This document shows positions 29,891 through 37,911 of a stretch of DNA of 38,144 nucleotides, piece by piece. The stretch spans positions 1 through 38,144 of the IMG/VR virus record IMGVR_UViG_3300035523_000144, one strand, 5' to 3'. The notes beneath the pieces are model-generated. The model saw only the letters and a list, made by a program, of their open reading frames with translations. It was not told the origin of the DNA and made no database searches. Made by a program: the position numbers and the translations under genes. Position 1 is the stretch's first letter. Each line of letters starts with the position of its first letter. Source of the DNA: a virus.

Positions 29891-30364
29891 TCAGTCGATC
29901 GCGGAGGCCTTGATGGCACCGGCGAGACGGGCCTCGCCGAGGATCAGGACGCCGCCCAGGACCGGGTCGTTGGCGACCTCGGTGAAGAGGGCGCGGACGT
30001 ACCGGTAGCCCGTGGCCGCTAGCGCGCTGTGGTGGACCTCGGCCACCACGAGCTTGGAACTCTGGGCGGTCGTGGCCACGCCGGCGGCGACGGTCGCGGC
30101 CGCGGCCGCGGCCTCCGTGTCGCCGGTGAGCACCTCGCGGTAGTGGAACGGGATCGGCGTGTGGTTCGTGGGCGTGGTGTCGTCGCACGCCTCGACCTGG
30201 ACGGTCGAGGTGCCGACGGCGCCGACGCCGTCGTGGCGGATGAACAGGACCCGCTCGAACGCCGACATGTCGACGACGTCGGAGCCGACGGCGCCCGAGA
30301 ACGCGTCGGCGACCGGGTCCTTGCCCTTGATGATGTGGAAGCGCTCCAGGAGGAGGCCGGACAT
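29891..30364 (-). CDS. Putative capsid decoration protein
   Basis: A 157-aa protein starting at ATG 30364 with a strong AAGGAG site, directly downstream of capsid. Beta-rich with Ala-rich insert (LLLERFHIIKGKDPVADAFS, then FERVLFIRHDGVGAVGTSTV, YRYVRALFTEV). The strong ribosome binding site and position suggest high copy number, fitting a capsid-binding decoration protein. No exact family is known. Confidence 0.65.
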   Translation of the reverse strand: MSGLLLERFHIIKGKDPVADAFSGAVGSDVVDMSAFERVLFIRHDGVGAVGTSTVQVEACDDTTPTNHTPIPFHYREVLTGDTEAAAAAATVAAGVATTAQSSKLVVAEVHHSALAATGYRYVRALFTEVANDPVLGGVLILGEARLAGAIKASAID

Positions 30365-30397
30365 CGGTGTGCTCCTTTCAGCCGCTCAGCGCGGCGC

Positions 30398-31768
30398 TCA
30401 GCGGGCCGCCAGGGCGACGAAGGGGCTCTTGGTGAACGTGCCCTTGTAGGGCGTGATCGCCGACTTCCAGCCGGGTGCGCCGTTGGTCCGGAGGATCCAG
30501 CGGAAGACCTCCTGGTCCGTGAGGAACTCGACGTGGATCGAGCTCGCGCGCTGGATGCCGCCCTTCTCGAGGCGGAGGTACTCCGCCATGTCGACGAAGG
30601 TGAAGTCGCCGACGTCGCCCGGGGCCGAGGCCTGCTCGATCTCGATGACCGGCCGGCCCAGGAGGGAGCCGCCCGGGGTCTCGCCGATGCCGCCCGACGG
30701 GATGAACAGCGGCACGCCGCCGGTCCCGATGACCTGGTGCAGACGGTAGATCTGCGGCCAGAGGTCGCCGACCGTGTACCAGGCCGCCCGGCGCTTCGAC
30801 CGCGCGGGCATCCGGGCGAACATGTTGAAGACGTTCTCGGCGATGACGGTGTCGACGGCCTGGCCGGCCTCGGCCGCGACCGAGATCAGGCACGGCGCAT
30901 TGAGGAAGCCCGTCGGCTGGCCCGCGCCGCTGCCGCGGACCGCGGCGTCGTCGAGGGTGAACGCCATCTCGGAGACGAACGCGCGCTCCATGAGGGCGCC
31001 GCTGGCGGTCCAGTCGGTGCCGATCTCATCGGTCCGGTAGCCGAGGCCGAAGAGCTTCGCGAGCGAGAGCTCGAGCTTCGTGATCTTCGGCTTCTTGGCC
31101 GTGGCGGCCGTCGCCTCGGGCTCCCAGTAGACCTGGACGCCGCCGAAGCGCGAGCCGGTCGCGCGGCTGGTCTCGTCGATCAGGTTGATCTTGGCGCCGT
31201 TGGACCCCGGGGACAGCGGGACCGGCGTGGCGGCCGGCCACAGGACGGCCTCGGTCTCGATCTGGGTCATCCAGCGGTCGGTGATGTCCGTCTGGACCGC
31301 GAAGCCGCCGTCGGAGCCGGCCGTCTCGTTGAGGCCGGATGCGGCCGCCTGCATGCGGGCGTAGTCCTGGACCGCGACGAGGCGCGGGTCCGGGGCGCCA
31401 CCGTGGGCGCGGTCGATGGCGGCCTGGCGGATCGCCACGGCCTGCTCGCCGAAGGAGGCGAAGGGCGTCGGGGGCTTGCTGTCCGACGTCGGCCGGACGG
31501 CCTCGATGACGATCCCGGTGGCCGCGGCGGATGCCTGCTCCGGCAGCGCCGGCTCGGCGATCGCGCGCTCGCGGCGGGCGGCCTCCTGGGCGATCTCGGT
31601 GTCGACGGCGGTGAGCTCGCCGGCGATCGCCGTGCGGCGCTCGGCGGACGAGGCGAGGGCCGCGAGGGTGGCATCGGGGCTGGGCGCGGCCTCCGCGGCC
31701 GCGATGAGGGCATCCTCCTCAGCCTTGAGCGCCTTGCGCCGCTCCTGGAGGATCGCGAGAAGCCGCAT
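30398..31768 (-). CDS. HK97-type major capsid protein with N-terminal scaffold domain
   Basis: A 456-aa capsid protein. Residues 1-75 are a charged coiled-coil (delta/scaffold) segment (ILQERRKALKAEEDALIAAA). Residues ~145-456 form the HK97 fold (NETAGSDGGFAVQTDI; TGSRFGGVQVYWEP; LGYRTDEIGTDWTA; GIQRASSIHVEFLTDQEV). The scaffold is likely removed by the upstream protease. ATG 31768 has GGAG eight bases upstream, partly held in a hairpin (leader entry). The longer frame to 31837 would start inside the leader hairpin and was rejected. Confidence 0.95.
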   Translation of the reverse strand: MRLLAILQERRKALKAEEDALIAAAEAAPSPDATLAALASSAERRTAIAGELTAVDTEIAQEAARRERAIAEPALPEQASAAATGIVIEAVRPTSDSKPPTPFASFGEQAVAIRQAAIDRAHGGAPDPRLVAVQDYARMQAAASGLNETAGSDGGFAVQTDITDRWMTQIETEAVLWPAATPVPLSPGSNGAKINLIDETSRATGSRFGGVQVYWEPEATAATAKKPKITKLELSLAKLFGLGYRTDEIGTDWTASGALMERAFVSEMAFTLDDAAVRGSGAGQPTGFLNAPCLISVAAEAGQAVDTVIAENVFNMFARMPARSKRRAAWYTVGDLWPQIYRLHQVIGTGGVPLFIPSGGIGETPGGSLLGRPVIEIEQASAPGDVGDFTFVDMAEYLRLEKGGIQRASSIHVEFLTDQEVFRWILRTNGAPGWKSAITPYKGTFTKSPFVALAAR

Positions 31769-31940
31769 GGTGTGTTCTCCGGCTTGGGCGCCGGTTACAC
31801 AAAACGCGCAGCCGGCGCCAGTGTTTCCACTGGACAACAGCTGCGCGCGACCATTGGGCGTTGCGCTCTGTGTTCACCTCGGGCGGCCGATGAGCGTCGG
31901 CTTCGACCTTTCCCGCAGGCCTCTTCAGTTACCTCGATCG
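31769..31940 (-). ncRNA. Structured 5' leader of the capsid mRNA
   Basis: The predicted transcript carries three clear hairpins before the capsid start. The first is GCCGA/TCGGC (31886-31901). The second is a long stem CGCGCAGC/GCTGCGCG (31805-31847), topped by CCAGTG/CACTGG with a GAAA tetraloop in the minus-strand sense, followed by TTTTGTGT. The third, CCGGC/GCCGG (31779-31794), covers two bases of the GGAG ribosome binding site. ACACA near 31871 can pair with TGTGT near 31798. The GNRA loop and the T-run both favour a minus-strand RNA. It may be an attenuator or translation switch. No Rfam class was recognised. Confidence 0.55.
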
Positions 31941-31967
31941 GCCACGAACGTAGCTACGTGGCCGATC
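31936..31967. promoter_or_regulatory. 11-bp inverted repeat across capsid promoter
   Basis: GATCGGCCACG (31936-31946) and CGTGGCCGATC (31957-31967) are perfect arms around AACGTAGCTA. The repeat covers the -10 box and part of the spacer, so it suits an operator. If the RNA instead comes by read-through it would be a stable hairpin. Confidence 0.6.
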
Positions 31968-31976
31968 CGATGTCAA
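31947..31976 (-). promoter_or_regulatory. Promoter upstream of capsid gene
   Basis: On the minus strand TTGACA (31971-31976), an 18-bp spacer and TACGTT (31947-31952) form a sigma70-like promoter, about 180 bp before the capsid start. The -10 and spacer are overlapped by the large dyad at 31936-31967. Confidence 0.55.
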
Positions 31977-31980
31977 GCCC

Positions 31981-32226
31981 CTATCGGGCGAGTGTTCGCC
32001 GGGCCCGATGGGCCGCGGCGCGGATCCGGATCTTCAGCAGCTGCCACGGTCCCGCGAGCGTCCCGCGCAGCTCGAGTTCGAGCGCCTCGAGCAGGTTCGT
32101 GAGCGCGTGGTCGAGCAGGTGCCCCCTCGCGTGGAGCGTGTCTGCCTCAGGGCAGGGCGCGGCGTGATGCTCGCGGCCGTCGGGGTGCGACCAGCACGTG
32201 GGCCCGTCGCACCACAGGCGCCTCAC
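31981..32226 (-). CDS. Small Cys/His-rich protein between protease and capsid
   Basis: An 81-aa protein starting at GTG 32226, coupled to the protease stop by GTGA. It opens with a Cys/His cluster (LWCDGPTCWSHPDGREHHA, then PCPEADTLHARGH) and continues as a helix (ALTNLLEALELELRGTLAG), with a basic end. TAG at 31981 is 5 bp before the capsid promoter. It may bind zinc; the role is unknown. Confidence 0.6.
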   Translation of the reverse strand: MRRLWCDGPTCWSHPDGREHHAAPCPEADTLHARGHLLDHALTNLLEALELELRGTLAGPWQLLKIRIRAAAHRARRTLAR

Positions 32227-33236
32227 CGGGCGCCGGCCCGGGCGCGCGCGACCGCCGCGGCGGCCTCGGCCTCGACGGACCGGTCCGGCGTTTCCGCGAG
32301 GAACGCCGCGGGGTCGACTTCGGCCGCGGGCGCCAGGAAAGCCTCGGCCCGCCGGCCCTCGCGGATGGCGACCTTGCCGCTCGCGAGGCGCGACAGCGTG
32401 TTCTCGTAGGTGTCGACCCGGTCGGCCATGCCGACCCTGACGGACTCCCTGGGCGAGAGCACGCGGCCGCCGCCGAAGCTGCCGCGGACGTCGGACGCGC
32501 TGATGCCGCGGCCCTTGGCGATCGCCGCGACGAACTGCCCGTAGGCCTCGTCGACGAGGGACTGCAGGTGGGCCCGGGCGTCGTCGGACAGCGGCGTCTG
32601 CGGGTACGTCTCGACCTTGTGCTCGCCGGCGTGGATCAGGGTGACCTTGCGGCCCTCCTGCTCGAGCGCGACGGTCTGGTCCTCGTGGCCCATGACGACG
32701 CCAACGGACCCGGTGAGCGAGCTCGGGGTGACGACGATCTCGTCCGCCTGGCTGGCGAGCCAGTAGGCGGCCGACGCCATGAGGGTGTTGCTGATCGCGA
32801 CGATCGGCTTCTGCCCGCGGGCGGCGCGGATCTCCTCGGCGAGCTCGGGCACGCCGCTGATCTGTCCGCCGGGGGAGTCGACGTCGAGCAGGATGCCCGA
32901 CACCTCCGGGTCCGCCATCAGCTGTCGGAAGCCCTGGGCCAGGGTCTCGACGGCCGTGCCCTGGCTGCTCGTCTCGGCGAAGTAGCCGGCGCGGTGGGCG
33001 ATGACGCCGTAGAGGGGCAGCTGGCCCACCACGCCCGTCCGGCGGGGGCCGGCGGATCCGCGCGGGCCGGCGGTGCGCCCGGTCGCGATCCGGTCCGCGA
33101 GCTCGTCCTCGGTGAAGCGCTCGCCGGCGATCCGGCGGCCGAGGACGTCGACGATGACGTCCATGACGGGCGGATGTACGGCCCAGGGGACCGAGAGCAC
33201 CGCCGCGGCGACGTGGGAGTAGCGGGACGTGGTCAT
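32223..33236 (-). CDS. Head maturation protease (S49/SppA-like)
   Basis: A 337-aa serine protease of the ClpP/S49 type that matures the procapsid. Motifs: DVDSPGG (118-124, oxyanion region), the presumed nucleophile Ser155 in LMASAAYWLAS, TGSVGVV, and Lys207 in AGEHKVETYP as general base. ATG 33236 overlaps the portal stop (ATGA). The C-terminal ~90 residues are Ala/Glu-rich, possibly scaffold-like. The upstream frame to 33722 is noise. Confidence 0.93.
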   Translation of the reverse strand: MTTSRYSHVAAAVLSVPWAVHPPVMDVIVDVLGRRIAGERFTEDELADRIATGRTAGPRGSAGPRRTGVVGQLPLYGVIAHRAGYFAETSSQGTAVETLAQGFRQLMADPEVSGILLDVDSPGGQISGVPELAEEIRAARGQKPIVAISNTLMASAAYWLASQADEIVVTPSSLTGSVGVVMGHEDQTVALEQEGRKVTLIHAGEHKVETYPQTPLSDDARAHLQSLVDEAYGQFVAAIAKGRGISASDVRGSFGGGRVLSPRESVRVGMADRVDTYENTLSRLASGKVAIREGRRAEAFLAPAAEVDPAAFLAETPDRSVEAEAAAAVARARAGAR

Positions 33237-34777
33237 GCTGCGAGGTCCTCCTGGTCCATGGCGAGGTGCGTCAGGGCGTCGACGCGATCGACGAGCCAGT
33301 CCTCCATGGCCGTGGGGCCCTGGGCGAGCAGGGCTGCCTGCTGGTCGCGGCTGTAGCGCTGCGCCTCGTGCGGGGAGACGTGCAGCGCCTGGGTGACGTG
33401 GTCGGCGTGCTCGGCGTAGAACGTCCGGACGCCCGACGTCCAGCCGCCCGGGTCGCCGGCGGAGCGCTCCGCGAGCTTCTGCATCGCCGCGATCTCGCGG
33501 CGCACGACGCGCGCCGCAGCGTCCGAGGCGAACAGCCGCAGGTGCCCCGCCACCGCGGACCGCTCGCCGGGCCCGAGGGCCGCCAGGGGCTGGGCGTAGG
33601 TCACGGCGACCGCACCGTCCTGGCCCTGGGTCATGTTGAGCGGCGTGAGCGGGTCGTCGAGGCCCGGGAGCGGGTTCCAGTCCTCCTTGCGGCGTGCCTC
33701 GTTGCGGGTCATCCAGCCCCACTGGATGGCCAGCGCGTAGGCCTTCGAGCGGGACTCGGCGTCGCCGCGCAGCAGGCCGTCGAGGTTGTGCTTGGCGAAG
33801 AAGCGGCCGGTCGCTAGGATCAGGTCGCGGCGGGTGGCCTGTTCCCAGCGGATGGCCCAGCCGAGAAGCGTGTCGGTGACATAGTCGATCGACTGGCGCT
33901 CGATGTTGTTGTTCGTCGAGCGCTCGAGCTCGGCGATCTTGTGCGGCGGCACCCGGAACAGCCGGCAGATCTGCGCGATGCCGAACCGGCGCTGGGCGAG
34001 GAACTCCATGTCCCGGTTGGCGAGGCTCACGTCGTGCCAGGTCATGCCGTCCTCGAGGAGGAGCGGCCGCCCTGCGCGCGGCCCGTCGATCGAGTAGTCG
34101 TCGAGGGCGGCGCGGAACGCCTTGCGCACGGGGTCGGCGAGGAGCTTGGGCGAGCTCACGACGCCCTGGTGCTTGCTGCCTCGCGTGAACATGAACGCCG
34201 AGTACTTCTCCATGGAGATCTCGAGCGAGAGCGTCGAGCGGGCGAACTCGATCGCCGAGCGCCCCATCCGCCCGCGCAGGACGAAGACGTCGTCGGCGAG
34301 CAGGGTCTCCTCGGTGAAGTCGTTGCGCGGGTTGCGGTACTTGAACCGCCGGATCCCGGACCTCGTCGTCTCCTCGGTCACGAGGTCGGGGTGGAGCGGC
34401 TCGAGCGTGTCGACGGGCCCGCGTCGGCCGTCGTGGATCCGCGCGATGCCCTTGCCCCGCAGGAGCGCGAAGGCGGTGATCATCTCGCGGAACTCGAGGG
34501 CCGTCTGGTACTCGTTGGGCTGGTCGTGCAGGAGCTCATGGAGGGGGTGTGCCGGCGCCGCCTTGTTGCCGGCCTCGCCCATGTCCTCGTACATGCCGTA
34601 CGGGACCTTCGCGATGTCCTCGCTGATGAGCGCGGTGCAGGCGTAGACCGCGGGCACCGACAGCGCGGTCTCGGGCGTGATCTCTCCGAGCTGCCCGTAG
34701 GTGCCCGGGTAGTAGCGATCGTCGAGCGCACGGCCGAGGCCGGCGTCGGCGGCGAGGACCGGACCGAGCACGCCCAT
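33233..34777 (-). CDS. Portal protein (HK97 family)
   Basis: A 514-aa portal protein that forms the DNA-entry ring at one capsid vertex. Recognisable stretches: SVPAVYACTALISEDIAKVP, FREMITAFALLRGKGIARI, then FGIAQICRLFRVPPHKIAEL, NNNIERQSIDYVTDTLLGWA and MTRNEARRKEDWNPLPG. The C-terminal ~110 residues are helical and extended (EIAAMQKLAERSAGDPGG). ATG 34777 (TGATG). It lies in the standard order terminase-portal-protease-capsid. Confidence 0.95.
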   Translation of the reverse strand: MGVLGPVLAADAGLGRALDDRYYPGTYGQLGEITPETALSVPAVYACTALISEDIAKVPYGMYEDMGEAGNKAAPAHPLHELLHDQPNEYQTALEFREMITAFALLRGKGIARIHDGRRGPVDTLEPLHPDLVTEETTRSGIRRFKYRNPRNDFTEETLLADDVFVLRGRMGRSAIEFARSTLSLEISMEKYSAFMFTRGSKHQGVVSSPKLLADPVRKAFRAALDDYSIDGPRAGRPLLLEDGMTWHDVSLANRDMEFLAQRRFGIAQICRLFRVPPHKIAELERSTNNNIERQSIDYVTDTLLGWAIRWEQATRRDLILATGRFFAKHNLDGLLRGDAESRSKAYALAIQWGWMTRNEARRKEDWNPLPGLDDPLTPLNMTQGQDGAVAVTYAQPLAALGPGERSAVAGHLRLFASDAAARVVRREIAAMQKLAERSAGDPGGWTSGVRTFYAEHADHVTQALHVSPHEAQRYSRDQQAALLAQGPTAMEDWLVDRVDALTHLAMDQEDLAA

Positions 34778-35010
34778 CAAGCACCCCTCCGCATCGCGGT
34801 GATGGCCGGCAGGGACCCGAGCAGGACGAGGATCGCTCCCGGTACCAGGAAGACGGCCGGGATCCACCCGGCGATGGCGAAGCCGACCGCGAGCAGGACC
34901 ATCCCCGTGTAGACCGCGCCCTCGGTCGAGCCGGGCGCCGGCAGGAACGGCCTGACGATGCGCGCGACCAGGCCGGCAGCCGCGGCCATGACGTTCCGGA
35001 TAGCCCTCAT
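34777..35010 (-). CDS. Small membrane protein between terminase and portal
   Basis: A 77-aa protein starting at ATG 35010 (ATGA with the terminase stop). Two hydrophobic segments, about residues 33-50 (VYTGMVLLAVGFAIAGWI) and 51-68 (PAVFLVPGAILVLLGSLP), are preceded by an amphipathic basic N-terminus. Two adjacent spans joined by a Pro suit a hairpin-like holin, but membrane proteins of unknown role also occur at this site. Confidence 0.7.
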   Translation of the reverse strand: MRAIRNVMAAAAGLVARIVRPFLPAPGSTEGAVYTGMVLLAVGFAIAGWIPAVFLVPGAILVLLGSLPAITAMRRGA

Positions 35011-36758
35011 GCGTTCTCCACCTCAGCTGCATTCCGCGGCCAGCGTGCCGCGATCTCCTCGTCGGTCATGCCGAGCATTCGGCCGAGGACCTGCTCCTCC
35101 GTGAGGCCCTCGTAGGCCTGGGTGCTCTCGGTGTTGAGCGCGCCCGCGGTGATCGCGTCGTTGCGCGCCTCCCAGGACAGGACCGCGGCCGGGACCGAGT
35201 CCATCTTGTCCGGGCCGCCCTTGCGGTCCTTCTTGGCCACCCAGAGCACGCCGCCGTCGTCCTTGTAGCCCGTGTCGTCCTTGACGGCGTTGCCGACGTG
35301 CGCGGTGAAGAGGGCGCACAGCTTGTGGTCCTCGCCGCAGTGGCTGACCTCGCCCTTGCGCTGGGCTTCCTCCCACGAGCGCGTCGCGTAGGCCATGGCC
35401 TTGGGCCGGTTGGTCCACCACTCGACGACGCGGTCCCTGCCGTACCGGCCGGACCACGCGGCCACCCAGGTCTCGATGTACGGCGGGTCGAGGTACAGGC
35501 GCCAGACGTCGAACGTCGCGAACGCCTGGTCCACGACGGCGTCGACGACGGCCATCGGGATCTCGCCGCCGTGGTCCTCCGGGCGCCAGATGCCGAGGGG
35601 CCACTGGTAGCCCGACGCGATCTCGGTGGCGATCAGGCTGAAGTGGTCCCAGCGCACCGAGCCGTCGCCGCCGATCGCGATCAGGGAGCCGGGTGGCACG
35701 ACCTTGGGCCGGGTGACCCGGAGGTCCCGCCATCGCTGCGAGTCGAAGGCCTTGCCGCCGCCCTTGACCAGGCGGTTCCCGAAGAAGCGCTCGGCCTGCG
35801 GCTCGTCGGTCTCCATGAGCTCCACGGCCTCGGCGTCGATCGAGTCGAGATCGACATGCCCGCCGTTCTCGCGGCGGGTGTCGGCGGGGTAGACGAACTG
35901 GAAGATCTTCCGCCGCTCGGCCTTGTTCTTGAACGACAGCGTCGAGGGCGGCTGGATGAACTGGCGGTAGATGTCGGTGGCCTTCGAGACCCAGCGCATC
36001 TGCGCCACGCTGCCCTGGCTCGGGTCCCAGGCGTTCGTGTCGGCCGACGCGCGGCCGCCCATGCCCGAGAGGCCGCGGCCCTGCGTCTGGGCGAAGAGGA
36101 CCATCCCGTTGCGGGGGGTCCAGAGCCCGATCTCGCCCTGGGAGGCGAAGGTGATCGGGTTGCCCAGGCGCGACGGCGCCGAGCTCGTGACCGGGCGGAT
36201 CCAGGAGTCGCCGACGCCCGGGAGGCGGATGAACTCCTCGCCCGTCTTGGGGATCAGGTCGTGCAGCGGACCGTTGTCGATCATCGGCCGCAGGGCACCG
36301 TAGGTGTTGTCGGTGTTGTCCTCGGACAGGCCGGCGATCTGGATCCGCGGCGTCGGCCAGCGCATGCCCTTGGGCTCGCCCGGCTCGTATGCGTACTCCC
36401 AGCCGCACCCGCACCCCCAGTCCGCACAGGCGTAGCCCTCGTCCTTGCCGGCCCAGTCTGCGAACACGACCGGGCCCACGCCCTCGACGCAGATCTGCGC
36501 GGCCTTCATCGGGTCCTTGCCGAGCTTCTGCGGGCCGCCGATGAGCCCCGAGCGGTAGACGAACGAGGGCGCGAGGATCGGCGCCTCCGGGACCCAGACG
36601 GCCGACCCGCGGACCAGGTAGAAGTTGGCGATGTAGAGCAGCTGGTAGTTGTAGAGCCGGAACGGTGCGCCGAAGCGGAAGCCGTCGGGCACGACGCAGT
36701 GCGCCTCGATCCACGAGGGCACGATCGCCATGGTCCGGTCAGGACGCTCAGGCGCCAT
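35007..36758 (-). CDS. terL: Terminase large subunit
   Basis: A 583-aa packaging motor of the actinophage-like type. The Walker A-like motif is GGPQKLGKDP (74-83; compare the RPQKWGKGP type), with an N-terminal LYNYQLLYIANFYLVRG. The Walker B region is near ITFASQGEIGLW. The RNase H-like nuclease has GGDGSVRWDHF (Asp365, Asp371) and YLDPPYIETW. A Cys-rich insert (YACADWGCGCGW, Cys111-118) separates the Walker A region from the later motifs and is not typical. ATG 36758 overlaps the small-subunit stop by 11 bp. Confidence 0.93.
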   Translation of the reverse strand: MAPERPDRTMAIVPSWIEAHCVVPDGFRFGAPFRLYNYQLLYIANFYLVRGSAVWVPEAPILAPSFVYRSGLIGGPQKLGKDPMKAAQICVEGVGPVVFADWAGKDEGYACADWGCGCGWEYAYEPGEPKGMRWPTPRIQIAGLSEDNTDNTYGALRPMIDNGPLHDLIPKTGEEFIRLPGVGDSWIRPVTSSAPSRLGNPITFASQGEIGLWTPRNGMVLFAQTQGRGLSGMGGRASADTNAWDPSQGSVAQMRWVSKATDIYRQFIQPPSTLSFKNKAERRKIFQFVYPADTRRENGGHVDLDSIDAEAVELMETDEPQAERFFGNRLVKGGGKAFDSQRWRDLRVTRPKVVPPGSLIAIGGDGSVRWDHFSLIATEIASGYQWPLGIWRPEDHGGEIPMAVVDAVVDQAFATFDVWRLYLDPPYIETWVAAWSGRYGRDRVVEWWTNRPKAMAYATRSWEEAQRKGEVSHCGEDHKLCALFTAHVGNAVKDDTGYKDDGGVLWVAKKDRKGGPDKMDSVPAAVLSWEARNDAITAGALNTESTQAYEGLTEEQVLGRMLGMTDEEIAARWPRNAAEVENA

Positions 36759-37224
36759 CGACGACCCCCACGCCCATGGCGGTGAGCCGGGCCCGGGCGC
36801 CCCCGCCGGTGGCCGCCGGCCGCCGGGGATCCGCCGCGGCGGCCGCGGCATCGCTGATGCGCCAGCGGTTGCGGGCAAGGCCCGAGAGCGAGAGCCCCAG
36901 GATCTCCTCGAGCTGCTTGACGTGGGTCCGGAGGGTGACCGACGAGCCGCGGCGCTCGGCCTCCACGAAGGCGCGCACGTACTGCGCGACCTGGTCGGCC
37001 TGGTGCTCGGCCTCCCACATCACGGCCTGGGGCTTGGCCCACTCGATCGCCCAGCGGGCGAGCTCGCGGCGCGTGGCGCGCGTCAGCGGCCAGGCGGGCG
37101 GGGGACCGGCGCGGCCGGCGGACGGCAGCGTCGTCCAGCTGGCCTGGTCGGACGGACGGGAGCGCCGGAGAGCGTCCGGGTCGGGCGGGGGTCCGGAGCG
37201 GGCGCGGGCGCCGCCGCTGCTCAT
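36748..37224 (-). CDS. terS: Terminase small subunit
   Basis: A 158-aa DNA-recognition subunit of the P27-like type. The helical core is ATRRELARWAIEWAKPQAVM, YVRAFVEAERRG, then TLRTHVKQLEEILGLSLSGL. The N-terminus is disordered and Arg-rich, and the C-terminus Ala-rich (SDAAAAAADPRRPAATGGGA). ATG 37224. Overlap with terL and the HNH gene nearby fit a cos/pac cassette. Confidence 0.85.
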   Translation of the reverse strand: MSSGGARARSGPPPDPDALRRSRPSDQASWTTLPSAGRAGPPPAWPLTRATRRELARWAIEWAKPQAVMWEAEHQADQVAQYVRAFVEAERRGSSVTLRTHVKQLEEILGLSLSGLARNRWRISDAAAAAADPRRPAATGGGARARLTAMGVGVVDGA

Positions 37225-37352
37225 CGGTCCGCCTCCAGCCGCTCCTCGAACGCTGACCACTCGGGGACGTGGACGCGCCACCACTGGCGGCCGCGGGCGT
37301 ACTGCCCGAGCAGGTCGGCCAGCTGCCAGAGCAGGAGCTCGCGATCGCTCAT
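37221..37352 (-). CDS. Micro-protein between HNH and terS
   Basis: A 43-aa protein starting at ATG 37352 (ATGA), overlapping terS (ATGA). The sequence MSDRELLLWQLADLLGQY then WWRVHVPEWSAFEERLEADR looks like a compact helical peptide. The role is unknown; it is supported by double coupling. Confidence 0.65.
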   Translation of the reverse strand: MSDRELLLWQLADLLGQYARGRQWWRVHVPEWSAFEERLEADR

Positions 37353-37678
37353 CGGCGTGCCGCCGCGGCCAGGCGGCCGCCCTGGGCGCGCTGGCAGTGG
37401 CTGCAGGCGGGCTGGAGCGGGCTTGTCCAGTCGCCGGGCCGGGTGTAGTCGGCGGACGTCGCTACGCCGGTGCAGCCGGCCAGGCGGAGGGCGCAGGGCC
37501 GTCCGCGGAGCTGCGCCCGGGCCCGGTCGTAGGGTGCGCCATGGCCGCGCGCCTGCCGCGGGACGCCCCGGTGGTTCCGCGAGGAACGTCTGTCCGGCTG
37601 CCCGTGCACCGCGCAGCGCCCGGCGTCCGTGAGGGTCGGACAGCCGGGCGTCGAGCAGACCCGGAGGGCGCGAGGCAT
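37349..37678 (-). CDS. Divergent HNH endonuclease-like protein
   Basis: A 109-aa protein in the classic place for an HNH next to terminase, where it assists cos cleavage and packaging. Cys pairs are present (CSTPGC, then GRCAVHG; PCALRLAGC; CSHCQ) and the spacing fits the HNH family. However, the expected DH is DY (TSADYTRPG) and the CN..K end is CQRAQGG, so the catalytic His and Asn appear substituted. Start ATG 37678. It may have altered activity or use other ligands. Confidence 0.75.
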   Translation of the reverse strand: MPRALRVCSTPGCPTLTDAGRCAVHGQPDRRSSRNHRGVPRQARGHGAPYDRARAQLRGRPCALRLAGCTGVATSADYTRPGDWTSPLQPACSHCQRAQGGRLAAAARR

Positions 37679-37686
37679 CGGCGCCC

Positions 37687-37911
37687 TCAGCGGGGGACGA
37701 GGATGCGGGGCCGGGGGTGCTGGGCCTTCGCGAGCTCGTGCGGCAGCTGGGTCGAGATGAACCCGAGGACCTCGATGAGCTCGATCGGCGTCAGGTCGGA
37801 CGGGATATCGAATCGGACCTCGCGGCCGGTCGAGGGCATCGCCACGGTGCCCTGCCAGCGCTGCGCGACGGGCGGGTGCGCGGCCGCGGCGATCGCCGCA
37901 TCGATGGCCAT
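37687..37911 (-). CDS. Small hypothetical protein
   Basis: A 74-aa protein starting at ATG 37911 (TGATG). It has an Ala-rich helix (MAIDAAIAAAAHPPVAQRWQ), then EVRFDIPSDLTPIELIEVLG as a strand-helix unit resembling small regulatory proteins. No family is recognised. Confidence 0.65.
   Translation of the reverse strand: MAIDAAIAAAAHPPVAQRWQGTVAMPSTGREVRFDIPSDLTPIELIEVLGFISTQLPHELAKAQHPRPRILVPR

Noticed and set aside
31837-31837. Capsid start at 31837
   Set aside because: It would start inside the leader hairpin without a ribosome binding site; ATG 31768 has GGAG at good spacing.
30029-32167. Long plus-strand frame of 712 codons
   Set aside because: Antisense to capsid and decoration genes; composition typical of shadow frames.
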